A stretch of 64,000 bases of DNA from Cognatishimia maritima (GCF_900129685.1 NZ_FQWM01000002.1:86654-150653), one strand, 5' to 3'; positions 46,157-54,866 are shown, counted from the first letter of the stretch. Translations and numbers: made by a program. The notes: a model not told the origin generated them from the sequence alone.

Positions 46157-47260
46157 ATGGCCGGCTTGAAACTTACGAATGTCGAAAAGACATATGGCGG
46201 CAACGTCAATGTGTTGAAAAATATCAACTTGGACATCAATCCGGGAGAGCTGGTTGTTTTTGTCGGCCCCTCGGGCTGTGGCAAGTCCACGCTGCTGCGC
46301 ATGATTGCGGGGCTTGAGAAAATCACCGGGGGATCGCTTGAGATTGACGGGCAATATGTCAATGACATGCCCCCCGCCCAACGCGGGATCGCGATGGTAT
46401 TTCAATCCTATGCGCTTTATCCGCATATGACCGTACGCGACAACATGGCCTTCGCCCTGAAACTCGCCAAGAAAACGCCCGCGGAAATTGACGAAGCAAT
46501 TTCAAAAGCAGCCCGCGTTTTGCAGCTTGAAGAGTACCTTGATCGTCTCCCCAAAGCGCTGTCCGGCGGCCAACGCCAGCGTGTCGCCATTGGACGCGCC
46601 ATCGTGCGCGACCCCAAGGTCTATCTGTTTGACGAACCGCTGTCTAACCTTGACGCCGCGTTGCGCGTGGCAACACGGATCGAAATCGCGCAACTTAAAG
46701 AAGCGATGCCCGACAGCACCATGGTCTATGTGACGCACGACCAGGTCGAGGCTATGACCCTGGCGACACGCATCGTTGTGCTGGCCAACAAAGGGATCGC
46801 GCAGGTCGGGACTCCGCTGGATCTTTATGAGCGGCCAGAGAACGAATTTGTCGCGCAATTCATCGGCTCACCCGCGATGAACCTTTTGGCAGGCGAGATT
46901 GTTGAAACCGGCGAGGTTACAACAGTCAGAACCTTCGAAGGCAACGGGACGTTTCAAGCGAACATTCCGACACGCGCAGAGGACAAGGGGCTGAAGGTGA
47001 ATGTCGGCATCCGCCCCGAAGACCTTGTGGCAACCGATAACGAGAGCTACGCCTTTGCCGACACCGTCAGCATAGTCGAGGCCCTTGGCGAGGTGACGCA
47101 GCTTTATTTCGAACCGCCACGCCCCGAAGAGGACACAGATACCGTCATCGCCAAACTGCCGGGCATTCATAAGGATTTGCGCGGAAAAGAGCTTAAATTG
47201 ACGGCTGCCCCATCCAAGGTACACCTGTTCAGCAATGGGCAATCCCTGCTCTATCGGTGA
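46157..47260 (+). CDS. aglK: Alpha-glucoside ABC transporter ATP-binding protein AglK
   Basis: A 367-residue MalK-type ATPase with Walker A GPSGCGKST, signature LSGGQRQRVAIGRA, Walker B VYLFDEPLSNLD and His switch VYVTHDQ, plus the C-terminal TOBE-like regulatory domain. It energises AglEFG. An AGGGAGG site precedes the ATG. It ends the operon before a strong terminator. Confidence 0.95.
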   Translation: MAGLKLTNVEKTYGGNVNVLKNINLDINPGELVVFVGPSGCGKSTLLRMIAGLEKITGGSLEIDGQYVNDMPPAQRGIAMVFQSYALYPHMTVRDNMAFALKLAKKTPAEIDEAISKAARVLQLEEYLDRLPKALSGGQRQRVAIGRAIVRDPKVYLFDEPLSNLDAALRVATRIEIAQLKEAMPDSTMVYVTHDQVEAMTLATRIVVLANKGIAQVGTPLDLYERPENEFVAQFIGSPAMNLLAGEIVETGEVTTVRTFEGNGTFQANIPTRAEDKGLKVNVGIRPEDLVATDNESYAFADTVSIVEALGEVTQLYFEPPRPEEDTDTVIAKLPGIHKDLRGKELKLTAAPSKVHLFSNGQSLLYR

Positions 47261-47276
47261 TCATGTAGAGCGTATT

Positions 47277-47308
47277 GCAAAGCCCTGCCTCGGCGGGGTT
47301 TTCTTTGC
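47277..47308 (+). terminator. Terminator of the agl operon
   Basis: GCAAAG (47277-47282) pairs with CTTTGC (47303-47308) around an inner stem CCCTGC/GCGGGG (47283-47288, 47293-47298, one T-G pair) with loop CTCG. The 3' side contains TTTTCTTT. Located 17 nt after the aglK stop. Confidence 0.75.
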
Positions 47309-47322
47309 GAGGCTGTATATTT

Positions 47323-47339
47323 CCGACTATTTAAATCGG
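47323..47339. promoter_or_regulatory. Inverted repeat before hemP, candidate iron-responsive site
   Basis: CCGACTATTTAAATCGG has arms CCGA and TCGG around an A+T-rich centre, and TTGACTTAATCGAC follows it. Its position before hemP makes an iron regulator (Irr-, RirA- or IscR-type) plausible. I cannot identify which protein binds. Confidence 0.4.
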
Positions 47340-47404
47340 ATATTGACTTAATCGACTTTTTTAGTCAGTTTTTGCGTGCAAAGCGCGAGGACAATCCATT
47401 GAAT

Positions 47405-47557
47405 ATGCAACGTATGATTTCAGAACCCTATTCCGACATTCCAATACTGGATGCCAAACAGATCACCGGTGCGGACGGGCTGGCACGTATTGTGCTAGAT
47501 GAACAGGTCTATACCCTCCGCATAACACGTGCTGGAAAACTGATCCTGACCAAATAA
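47405..47557 (+). CDS. hemP: Hemin uptake protein HemP
   Basis: The 50-residue protein ends with the HemP pattern LARIVLDEQVYTLRITRAGKLILTK, highly conserved in the family; the N-terminal part PILDAKQITG also fits. HemP supports heme uptake, sometimes as a regulator of heme transport genes. The ATG at 47405 was chosen; TTG codons in the same frame upstream are possible. No TonB receptor or hmu genes are near, and it is isolated by terminators on both sides. Confidence 0.85.
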   Translation: MQRMISEPYSDIPILDAKQITGADGLARIVLDEQVYTLRITRAGKLILTK

Positions 47558-47560
47558 AAT

Positions 47561-47597
47561 AAGGGCGGCCACATCTGCTTAGATGGGCCGCCCTTTT
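47561..47597. terminator. Bidirectional terminator between hemP and tauC
   Basis: AAGGGCGGCC (47561-47570) and GGCCGCCCTT (47586-47595) form a perfect 10-bp outer stem; CATCT/AGATG (47572-47576 and 47581-47585) extends it inside after one A-G mismatch. TTTT follows on the plus strand and TTATTTTATTT on the minus strand, so it ends both transcripts. Confidence 0.85.
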
Positions 47598-47619
47598 GCA
47601 TGTCATTTAGGCCTTTAGA

Positions 47620-48885
47620 TCAGCCTTTGCCTTTCCAAGGCACCAGCACCTTCTCGGCGTAGCGCATCAGAACGTCGATCCCGAACCCGATAATACCGAT
47701 CAGGATGATACCCATGATCACGATATCGGTGTTCTGGAACTTGGACGCCGCAACGATCATCTTACCGGCACCTTTTTCCGCGGCGACAAGTTCTGCCGCA
47801 ACAACCGTACCCCAGCAGACGCCCATCGCGACGCGCGCGCCCGTGAAGATCTCTGGCAATGAGTTCGGCACGATGACGTGGCGCATGATCTGCGCTTTGC
47901 TTGCCCCGAGGGAATAAGCGGCATGCACCTTAGAGATTTTCACACCAGACACACCAGATCGCGCCGCAATCGCCATGATCCACAAGGCTGCTAGGAAGAG
48001 GAGGATGATCTTACCCGTCTCCCCGATACCGGCCCAGATAATGACCAGCGGGATCAGCGCAAGCGGCGGAACCGGGCGCATGAATTCAACGATCGGATCA
48101 AACCAACCGCGGAACCAGTCGCTCAGGCCCATCGCATAGCCCAGCGGGATGCCGATGATCGCGCCGCAAACAAAGCCCAAAATCACGCGATAAAGCGAGA
48201 AGCCCAAGTGCTCCCATAGGGTGAACCCCTGAAAACCTGCGCTGGCAATTTCAATCGTACGCAAGAAAACGCCTTCGGGAGACGGAAGCCAAATGGGTTC
48301 CATCTGCCAGCCGGCATGCGGTGAAAAGTTAGGTGTTCCTTTGTCCGACAGGGTGACAACGCCGCCGTCAACTTCGACAGAACCGCCGGCATCGACAGGT
48401 TGCCCATTGATTGCGATGACCTTGGCACCTTCGTCTTTGCCAATGTCGTCGTTCTTGTCGACGCGCAGCAGCTTGGATCGCCATGCGGCAACCAACTCGG
48501 TGTCGTTCTTCGCGAACCCATCACCGGGCTCAGTTGCAATTGGCTCGACACTTTCGCCGGCCTCGTGCACCCGGAAATAGACAGTTGCGTCGTCAGTTTG
48601 ACCGTTCGCCTCTGCCGTATAGGTGAAAGACGTATCCCCGATGAACGGACCCGGTGCATGCATAAAGCCTGGCAACAGTTTGGACCCGGTGAAGGCCCCC
48701 CAGATCACAAAGATCGTCACAATGGAAATCACCGAAGCCGCCCGATTGGAGCGCACTGCGCTTTCATCGCCAAAGGTCACGGTTTTCAGAGAGGTGTAAT
48801 CCTGAATCGCTGTCTTATCAGCGATGAAACGGACCACGTAGAAGGCCACCACGAAGATGACCACATAAACGAGTAACGGAATCAT
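47620..48885 (-). CDS. tauC: Taurine ABC transporter permease TauC with a large inserted domain
   Basis: The inner-membrane permease of the taurine importer. The C-terminal ~220 residues (from LWEHLGFSLYRVILGFV) are the usual TauC/SsuC permease fold with the EAA loop KVHAAYSLGASKAQIMRHVIVP. Before it are a helix at 3-20, a second at about 50-68 and an insertion of roughly 120 residues (80-198), soluble and acidic, with GKDEGAKVIAINGQ and VDGGVVTL blocks. Typical TauC is about 275 residues; this is 421. The ATG at 48885 overlaps the tauB stop. The function of the insertion is unknown. Confidence 0.88.
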   Translation of the reverse strand: MIPLLVYVVIFVVAFYVVRFIADKTAIQDYTSLKTVTFGDESAVRSNRAASVISIVTIFVIWGAFTGSKLLPGFMHAPGPFIGDTSFTYTAEANGQTDDATVYFRVHEAGESVEPIATEPGDGFAKNDTELVAAWRSKLLRVDKNDDIGKDEGAKVIAINGQPVDAGGSVEVDGGVVTLSDKGTPNFSPHAGWQMEPIWLPSPEGVFLRTIEIASAGFQGFTLWEHLGFSLYRVILGFVCGAIIGIPLGYAMGLSDWFRGWFDPIVEFMRPVPPLALIPLVIIWAGIGETGKIILLFLAALWIMAIAARSGVSGVKISKVHAAYSLGASKAQIMRHVIVPNSLPEIFTGARVAMGVCWGTVVAAELVAAEKGAGKMIVAASKFQNTDIVIMGIILIGIIGFGIDVLMRYAEKVLVPWKGKG

Positions 48886-49688
48886 GCTTTTTCCTCCGCG
48901 CGGCCCATAATTTCTTCTTCCATGTCCCAAATCATGCCGAGGATTTCCTCACGGCGTTCTGCGAATTCAGGGTGCTTTTTCACGTCGCGCAGGTCTTGCC
49001 CAACGCCGAGGTCCGCGAACGGCAGGCGGTATTCCTTGTGAATACGGCCAGGGCGCGGAGCCATCACGAGCAAACGTTCACCAAGCAACAATGCCTCTTC
49101 GACCGAGTGTGTGATCAGGATGATCGTCTTACCGGTCTCTTTCCAAAGTTTCAGAACCAGCGACTGCATCTTTTCGCGGGTCAGCGCGTCCAGCGCGCCC
49201 AGTGGTTCATCCATCAAAATAACGTCGGGGTCGTTGGCAAGGCAGCGCGCCAAAGACACACGTTGCTGCATACCGCCGGACAGTTCGTAGACAGCCTTCT
49301 CTTTAAAATCCTGCAGACCGACCACATCCAGAAGATGGTTGACGATCTCCGATTTTTCCTTGGCTGGCATCCCTTTCATACTGGGGCCGAAGCCCACATT
49401 GTCCCGCACGCTCATCCATTCAAACAGCGCGCCCTGCTGGAACACCATCCCGCGTTCCGCGTCCGGTCCGGTCACCTTGTGACCGTTGAGAACAATCTGC
49501 CCCTCAGTTGGTGCAAGAAACCCGGCTACGATGTTTAGCAATGTCGTTTTACCACAGCCCGAAGGGCCCAACACACTCAGCAACTCGCCAGCTTTCAAAT
49601 CCAGCGACACATCCTTAAGCGCTTGGACATGCCCCCCGTCGGGCAGGTCAAACCGCATGGATATCTTATCGATCGACAGTCCTGACAT
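48882..49688 (-). CDS. tauB: Taurine ABC transporter ATP-binding protein TauB
   Basis: A 268-residue ATPase with Walker A GPSGCGKTT, signature ELSGGMQQRVSLARC, Walker B VILMDEPLGALD and the His switch ILITHSVEEAL. It powers taurine uptake through TauC. Longer than typical TauB at the C terminus (HKEYRLPFADLG onwards). It lies 115 nt after tauA with two hairpins between. Confidence 0.93.
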   Translation of the reverse strand: MSGLSIDKISMRFDLPDGGHVQALKDVSLDLKAGELLSVLGPSGCGKTTLLNIVAGFLAPTEGQIVLNGHKVTGPDAERGMVFQQGALFEWMSVRDNVGFGPSMKGMPAKEKSEIVNHLLDVVGLQDFKEKAVYELSGGMQQRVSLARCLANDPDVILMDEPLGALDALTREKMQSLVLKLWKETGKTIILITHSVEEALLLGERLLVMAPRPGRIHKEYRLPFADLGVGQDLRDVKKHPEFAERREEILGMIWDMEEEIMGRAEEKA

Positions 49689-49724
49689 GGTCCGCCTTTC
49701 TCAATTATGTTGTTGAAAGAATGA

Positions 49725-49793
49725 TTTGGCCGACCCCCAGAGTGTCGGCCAAATCGTCCAAAAAGTTGCCCGGCAACACCAAGGTGGCCGGGC
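49725..49793 (-). promoter_or_regulatory. Two tandem stem-loops between tauA and tauB
   Basis: On the minus strand, the first hairpin after tauA has 7-bp arms GCCCGGC (49768-49774) and GCCGGGC (49787-49793) around a 12-nt loop, followed by AACTTTTTGG. The second is a perfect 10-bp stem TTTGGCCGAC (49725-49734)/GTCGGCCAAA (49744-49753). The first may be an attenuator or partial terminator; together they could favour tauA mRNA over tauBC. Confidence 0.6.
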
Positions 49794-49803
49794 GTCGTTT
49801 TGA

Positions 49804-50820
49804 TTACATTTCGCTTGCGGCAGTCAAAGGACCAGCGTTGACGGCACCTTCATAGGACTCAAGCGCGCCATCGATGGAACCGGATGCCACGAAGACGTCT
49901 GCAACGCCCTTCATGAAGTCAGCAACGCCGCCACCCAGCCATTTCTCACCCAATTGCTCCTCAGCACTTGGGAAGATAAAGTTGTCCAGAGTCGCTTTAG
50001 CTGCGTCAAGGTCCATACCTGCGTCTTTTGCGATAACTGGCAGCATCTCATCGGTGTTTTCACCAGAGTTCCACATGTCGTTCGCTTTAGCGGTCACAGA
50101 TAGGAACTTAGAGAGGAGCTCGCCCTCTTCGGCAACGAAGTTTGCTGGTGCAGAAGTCGCGTCAAAGACCAGAATTCCTAGTTCTTCTTTCTCTGCGCCA
50201 GTCAGCAGCACATTACCGTGCTCCATCATGCGACGCAGCGCGCCACCCCAGCCGCAGGCCATGTCGATAGACCCTTGCGCCAGTGCAGCCGCAGATTCCG
50301 CAGGTGCCATATCAACGATCTCTAGGCTGTCCAAGGAGATGTCGAAATGCTCCATCTGCTTCAGGAAACCAAAGTGAGCAGCGGTACCCAAAGGTACGGC
50401 GACTTTCTTGCCTGCGAGTTCGCCCGCAGAATCTTTGTCGATTTCCAGCGCTTCAGAGACGACGCAGTTGTCATTTTCCGAGTAGCTCACGGCGACATCG
50501 ACCATCTTGATATCTTGACCAGCAGAGACGGCGACAACGAAGGGCGGCACGCCCTGCGAAACAGAAATGTGGATGTCGCCAGAAGCCATTGCGGCGCTCA
50601 TCGCTGTCCCGGTGTCAAAGGACACCCAGTTGACTTTGACGCCCATCGCTTCGTCATACATGCCTGTTGCTTTTGCGTATTGGAACGGCATTGGCCACTC
50701 CAAGAAGTAAGCAACGGTGATCTCTTCAAGATGGCCACCGGCCATTGCACCCTGCGCGCCGGCGAGCAGAGCAGCGGATGCAGCCATAGCGGCAAATTTG
50801 TTCTTGAATGTCATATTCAT
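49804..50820 (-). CDS. tauA: Taurine-binding periplasmic protein TauA
   Basis: A 338-residue binding protein with signal peptide MTFKNKFAAMAASAALLAGA...AMA|GGHLEE. The TauA-type core has ITVAYFLEWPMPFQYAKATG, ASGDIHISVSQGVPPFVVAV and the ligand region ACGWGGALRRMM. It captures taurine (or related sulfonate) in the periplasm. GGGAGAAA lies before the ATG at 50820. It is divergent from tpa across 407 nt. Confidence 0.93.
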   Translation of the reverse strand: MNMTFKNKFAAMAASAALLAGAQGAMAGGHLEEITVAYFLEWPMPFQYAKATGMYDEAMGVKVNWVSFDTGTAMSAAMASGDIHISVSQGVPPFVVAVSAGQDIKMVDVAVSYSENDNCVVSEALEIDKDSAGELAGKKVAVPLGTAAHFGFLKQMEHFDISLDSLEIVDMAPAESAAALAQGSIDMACGWGGALRRMMEHGNVLLTGAEKEELGILVFDATSAPANFVAEEGELLSKFLSVTAKANDMWNSGENTDEMLPVIAKDAGMDLDAAKATLDNFIFPSAEEQLGEKWLGGGVADFMKGVADVFVASGSIDGALESYEGAVNAGPLTAASEM

Positions 50821-51227
50821 TTTCTCCCGTGTGAGTACGACCGCAGCAAGTCATGCGGCCTTAGAATCTAGGCGACTATTTTCTAGCCTTAGCTCTAGAG
50901 TTGCGCGTCTTGTCCGCAACACCTCCAATCCGAACGGAAAATTGCACACCAATCAATGATTTTTTCAGCCAAAACACCAAACATGCGATTATTGAGACCG
51001 GCGAAAAATTTCGCAAGTTTTGGAATATTTGTTTATGATCAGAAACTTAATCGGCCAAATCGAAACTTTTTGTTTGTGTCGATCTTGTAACTGGAATCAA
51101 ATACATAATCATCTGGCCCTATATGGTGCGCCTAGTTTCCAAGCAATATACTTCAATCCACTGACCAGAGTCTCTGGTCCCATTTTCACGCATTGCGCCA
51201 AAAGCGCATAATCTAAGGGTGTTCCAA
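50821..51227. promoter_or_regulatory. Divergent tauA/tpa control region
   Basis: About 407 nt without a convincing gene. It contains a TauR-like pair CTGGAATCAA (51091-51100) and CTGGCCCTAT (51113-51122), 22 nt apart, and a perfect palindrome GACCAGAG-T-CTCTGGTC (51163-51179). The half-sites resemble the CTGGACYTAA direct repeats I recall for TauR of Rhodobacter capsulatus. The tauA side of the gap is A+T-rich. Confidence 0.55.
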
Positions 51228-52625
51228 ATGGATGGCACTTTTAAAGACAACGACCTGTCCAAGGTCGTCGCAGCCGACAAGGCAAATGTCTGGCACCACC
51301 TAAGCCAGCACAAGCAATATGAAACCAGCGATCCACGTATCATCGTGGAAGGCAAGGGCATGCGTGTCTGGGATCAAAACGGCAAAGAGTTCATCGACGC
51401 CGTTTCCGGTGGTGTCTGGACGGTGAACGTTGGCTATGGCCGCGAAGAGATTTGCGATGCCGTGCGCGACCAGTTGATGAAACTGTGCTACTTCGCGCAA
51501 ACCGCTGGTTCGATCCCTGCCGCTCTGTTTGCAGAAAAACTGATCGACAAGATGCCGGGCATGTCTCGTGTGTACTACACAAACTCCGGCTCTGACGCGA
51601 ACGAAAAGGTCTTTAAGATCGTGCGCCAGATTTCTCATAAGAAATACGGTGGCAAGAAACATAAGATCCTGTATCGCGACCGCGACTACCACGGCTCGAC
51701 CTTGGCAGCGATGTCGGCGACAGGACAGCACGAACGTATCGCGCAATATGGTCCTTTCGCACCGGGTTTCGTGAAGGTTCCGCATTGCATGGAATACCGC
51801 AAACACGAGCTGGGTCTTGAGGACCTTTCTGGTGCGGAATTCGGTCGCGCGGCTGCGGATCAGATCGAAAAGGTCATTCTTGAAGAAGGCCCAGAAACCG
51901 TTGGCCTGCTTTGCCTCGAGCCTATCACCGCAGGTGGCGGTGTGATCGAAGCGCCTGAAGGCTATTGGGAGCGTGTGCGCGAAATTTGCGACAAGTACGA
52001 CATCCTGCTGCACATCGACGAAGTTGTCTGCGGCGTCGGCCGTACCGGCAAATGGTTTGGCTACCAGCACTTCGGCATCGAACCTGACTTTGTGACGATG
52101 GCCAAAGGCGTGGCATCGGGCTATGCGGCGATTGCCTGCATGGTCACAACGGAAAAGGTCTTTGACATGTTCAAAGAAGACCCATCCGACCACATGAGCC
52201 ACTTCCGCGATATCTCGACCTTTGGTGGCTGCACCGCTGGTCCGGCTGCGGCACTGGTCAACATGCAAATCATCGAAGACGAAGGCCTCTTGGAAAACAC
52301 CACCAAGATGGGCGAGCGCATGCGCGCCAACTTCCTGAAGCTGCAGGAAAAGCACGCCGTGATTGGTGATGTGCGTGGCAAAGGTCTGTTCCAAGGTCTG
52401 GAACTGGTCAAAGATCGTGAAACCAAAGAGCCGGTCGACGAAGCGCAGGCACAGGCGGTAGTTGGCAACTGCGGCGCGCAGGGTGTGATCATTGGTGTGA
52501 CCAACCGGTCTTTGCCAGGTCGCAACAACACGCTTTGCTTCAGCCCAGCCCTGATCGCCACCGAAGAAGACATCGACGCGATCTGCGATGCCGTCGATAA
52601 CGCGCTGACCGCCGTCTTCGGCTAA
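51228..52625 (+). CDS. tpa: Taurine--pyruvate aminotransferase
   Basis: Tpa transaminates taurine with pyruvate to sulfoacetaldehyde and alanine in the cytosol. The 465-residue class-III aminotransferase has SGGVWTVNVGYG, TNSGSDANEKVFKI, the PLP Asp region IDEVVCGVGRTGKWF and the PLP lysine in VTMAKGVASGY. The ATG at 51228 (AAGGG at 8 nt) is preferred to a GTG three codons upstream. Its context with tauABC, tauR, xsc and pta supports Tpa rather than another omega-transaminase. Confidence 0.95.
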   Translation: MDGTFKDNDLSKVVAADKANVWHHLSQHKQYETSDPRIIVEGKGMRVWDQNGKEFIDAVSGGVWTVNVGYGREEICDAVRDQLMKLCYFAQTAGSIPAALFAEKLIDKMPGMSRVYYTNSGSDANEKVFKIVRQISHKKYGGKKHKILYRDRDYHGSTLAAMSATGQHERIAQYGPFAPGFVKVPHCMEYRKHELGLEDLSGAEFGRAAADQIEKVILEEGPETVGLLCLEPITAGGGVIEAPEGYWERVREICDKYDILLHIDEVVCGVGRTGKWFGYQHFGIEPDFVTMAKGVASGYAAIACMVTTEKVFDMFKEDPSDHMSHFRDISTFGGCTAGPAAALVNMQIIEDEGLLENTTKMGERMRANFLKLQEKHAVIGDVRGKGLFQGLELVKDRETKEPVDEAQAQAVVGNCGAQGVIIGVTNRSLPGRNNTLCFSPALIATEEDIDAICDAVDNALTAVFG

Positions 52626-52639
52626 ACCCAACGACCCTG

Positions 52640-52670
52640 CCCGCGCCAAAACTGGCGCGGGCGATCCTTT
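52640..52670 (+). terminator. Terminator after tpa
   Basis: CCCGCGCCA (52640-52648) and TGGCGCGGG (52653-52661) form a perfect 9-bp stem with loop AAAC, followed by CGATCCTTTTG. It is 14 nt after the tpa stop, before the GNAT gene. Confidence 0.75.
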
Positions 52671-52687
52671 TGAACAGAGACAATCCC

Positions 52688-53257
52688 ATGTGGCCCAGCC
52701 CGCGCAAACTTTGTGGCACCCGACTAAGCCTACTGCCGCTCTCGCATGGGCACGCAGCACAGTTGGCACAAGCAACACTTGCTGAACCGCATCTGCCCGA
52801 GGGCTGCCGACTACCCGTGCGCCACGATATGCAGGGAGAAATCTCTTATCTGCTGGAACGGCAGGCGGATGGCAAAGCACTGACATACGTCGTGCAAGCC
52901 AGCACTGCGCAGCTTTTGGGCTGGACAGGCTTTTCCGCCATTGATCGCGCACATAAGAAGCTTGAAGTCGGCAACACGTGGCTTGCCACGAAGGACGACG
53001 GCCTTTTCACCGAAATGATGGTCATGCTTTTGACCTATGGCTTTGACATTGCCAAAGCCAACACCATTCAATTCCGTGCACATGCTGACAACGCAGCGCA
53101 CCGGTCCCGGCTTACGGCGCTGGGTGCTCAACTTGATGGCATTCTGCGTGGCGACCAGATCGACCGGACCGGCGCGCCGCAGGATATCTCGATTTATTCG
53201 CTCTTGCGGACGGAGTGGGCCAAGACCAATGCGCAGCTTTTGGCGCAGTTGCAATAG
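52688..53257 (+). CDS. GNAT-family N-acetyltransferase
   Basis: A 189-residue protein of the GNAT/RimJ-like acetyltransferase fold: LCGTRLSLLPLS start, GWTGFSAIDRAHKKLEVG (conserved beta4 region), and FRAHADNAAHRSRLTALGAQLDG, the acceptor-side helix. It could acetylate a metabolite or protein. It is inserted between tpa and tauR behind the tpa terminator. Its role in taurine use is not known. Confidence 0.8.
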   Translation: MWPSPRKLCGTRLSLLPLSHGHAAQLAQATLAEPHLPEGCRLPVRHDMQGEISYLLERQADGKALTYVVQASTAQLLGWTGFSAIDRAHKKLEVGNTWLATKDDGLFTEMMVMLLTYGFDIAKANTIQFRAHADNAAHRSRLTALGAQLDGILRGDQIDRTGAPQDISIYSLLRTEWAKTNAQLLAQLQ

Positions 53258-53364
53258 ATCCGCAATGGCGGCGACAACGCGGGCATTCTGCCCCAATTTT
53301 GTGATCAAGATTCAGTCATCTTTACGCCTGCAAGGGCTTGCCCTGAAAATGAATTCGCTGAAAA

Positions 53365-53395
53365 ATAACGCCAGACGATCCCAAAATAAGTCCAG
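53365..53395 (-). promoter_or_regulatory. Candidate TauR sites before tauR
   Basis: ATAACGCCAG (53365-53374) and ATAAGTCCAG (53386-53395) are 21 nt apart. In reverse orientation they match the CTGGACYTAA half-site at 7 and 9 of 10 positions. They end 13 nt before the tauR start, so they could allow autorepression. Confidence 0.5.
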
Positions 53396-53408
53396 TTAGG
53401 GAAAGATC

Positions 53409-54866
53409 ATGTCCATCTCTGTCGATACATTCTTTCTCAACCCGCAATTTCAAGGAACGCTGCAATCCCAGATCCAGCAGATGATTGCAGAGGGGATATT
53501 ATCAGGCCGTTTTCGGCAGGGTGAAAAACTGCCCTCGACACGCAAACTGGCGTCGCACCTAGGGGTCAGCCGGATTACTGTGACGCTGGCCTATACGGAA
53601 TTGCTGGCCAACGACTACCTCTCGTCGCGTGGTCGATCAGGTTACTTCGTGTCCGAGAATGCACCAGAGCCGCCACCGTTTGAAGCGCTGCGCCAAAACG
53701 GTGATTCCGTCGATTGGAATCGCGCGATTGGGCGCCGCTACACGGGCGGCGACACCCCGCGCAAACCCGTCGATTGGGCGCGCTATCGCTATCCGTTCAT
53801 CTATGGCCAAACCGATAGCAGCCTTTTTGATCACGCCAACTGGCGTCTCTGCGCGATACAGGCTTTGGGGCAAAAAGACTTTGCCGCGCTGACAACCGAC
53901 TACTGTGATCTGGAAGACGAGCGGCTGGTTGAATTCATCGTGCGTCACACCCTGCCCCGCCGTGGTATCGTGGCTCGTCCCGAAGAGGTGCTGATTACGG
54001 TGGGGGCACAAAACGCCCTTTGGCTGACCGCACAGGTCCTGCTGACACAAAGGCGCACGGCCGCGATCGAGGACCCATGCTATCACGCGCTGCGCGATAT
54101 CTTGACCCAATCCCGCTGTCACCTCGTCCCGCTTCCGGTAGACCGTGACGGCCTGCCACCGCACGCTATCCCCTCGGAAACAGACGTTATTTTTACAACG
54201 CCAAGCCATCAGTGCCCGACCGCAGCCACCATGCCAATGTCGCGTCGCGAGCAACTTTTGGATCGTGCGCGCGAGTTGGATGCCCTGATTGTGGAGGATG
54301 ACTATGAATTCGAGATGTCCTTCCTGAACCCACCGTCCCCTGCGTTGAAATCCCTGGATCGTGACGGACGGGTGATCTATGTCGGGAGCTTTTCAAAATC
54401 CATCTTCCCCGGCTTGCGTCTTGGCTATTTGGTCGGGGCCGAAAGCTTCATCCGCGAAGCGCGTGCTTTGCGGGCCTCTGTGCTGCGTCACCCTCCGGGG
54501 CACACGATGCGGACGGCGGCCTACTTCCTTTCCCTTGGGCATTACGACGCCTCGATTCGCCGCCTTCGAATCGCTCTGAAGGAACGCCGTGAGGCCATGC
54601 AAAATGCGATACAGGCGAATGGGTTGACCATCGCCGGTCAAGGCGCACATGGCGGCAGTTCGTTCTGGATGCGCGCGCCAAACGGCGTTGACACCGAGGT
54701 TTTGGCGGAACAGCTAAAGCCAAAAGGCGTATTGATTGAACCGGGTCGGCCATTCTTTTTCGGCCATGATCGACCAAAAGAGTTCTATCGCCTCGCCTAT
54801 TCTTCTATCCCGAAAGATCGAATTTCTCAGGGAATTCAATTAATTGCCGAAACGATGAGCGACTAG
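53409..54866 (+). CDS. tauR: GntR/MocR-family taurine regulator TauR
   Basis: A 485-residue MocR protein: N-terminal winged helix (SGRFRQGEKLPSTRKLASHLGVSRITV) and a C-terminal aminotransferase-like domain with the PLP lysine in VGSFSKSIFPGLRLGY (about residue 330). In Rhodobacter capsulatus TauR activates taurine genes, and this one sits between tpa and xsc. The likely sites before tpa, tauR and xsc support local control. It has AGGGAAAG before the ATG. Confidence 0.9.
   Translation: MSISVDTFFLNPQFQGTLQSQIQQMIAEGILSGRFRQGEKLPSTRKLASHLGVSRITVTLAYTELLANDYLSSRGRSGYFVSENAPEPPPFEALRQNGDSVDWNRAIGRRYTGGDTPRKPVDWARYRYPFIYGQTDSSLFDHANWRLCAIQALGQKDFAALTTDYCDLEDERLVEFIVRHTLPRRGIVARPEEVLITVGAQNALWLTAQVLLTQRRTAAIEDPCYHALRDILTQSRCHLVPLPVDRDGLPPHAIPSETDVIFTTPSHQCPTAATMPMSRREQLLDRARELDALIVEDDYEFEMSFLNPPSPALKSLDRDGRVIYVGSFSKSIFPGLRLGYLVGAESFIREARALRASVLRHPPGHTMRTAAYFLSLGHYDASIRRLRIALKERREAMQNAIQANGLTIAGQGAHGGSSFWMRAPNGVDTEVLAEQLKPKGVLIEPGRPFFFGHDRPKEFYRLAYSSIPKDRISQGIQLIAETMSD

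Noticed and set aside
51020-51211. Small ORF upstream of tpa
   Set aside because: Poor ribosome-binding site, no overlap with tpa and overlap with the putative regulatory sites.
51300-52952. A 550-codon open frame antisense to tpa
   Set aside because: Shadow of the tpa coding frame; low-complexity, Cys/His-rich product without homology I recognise.
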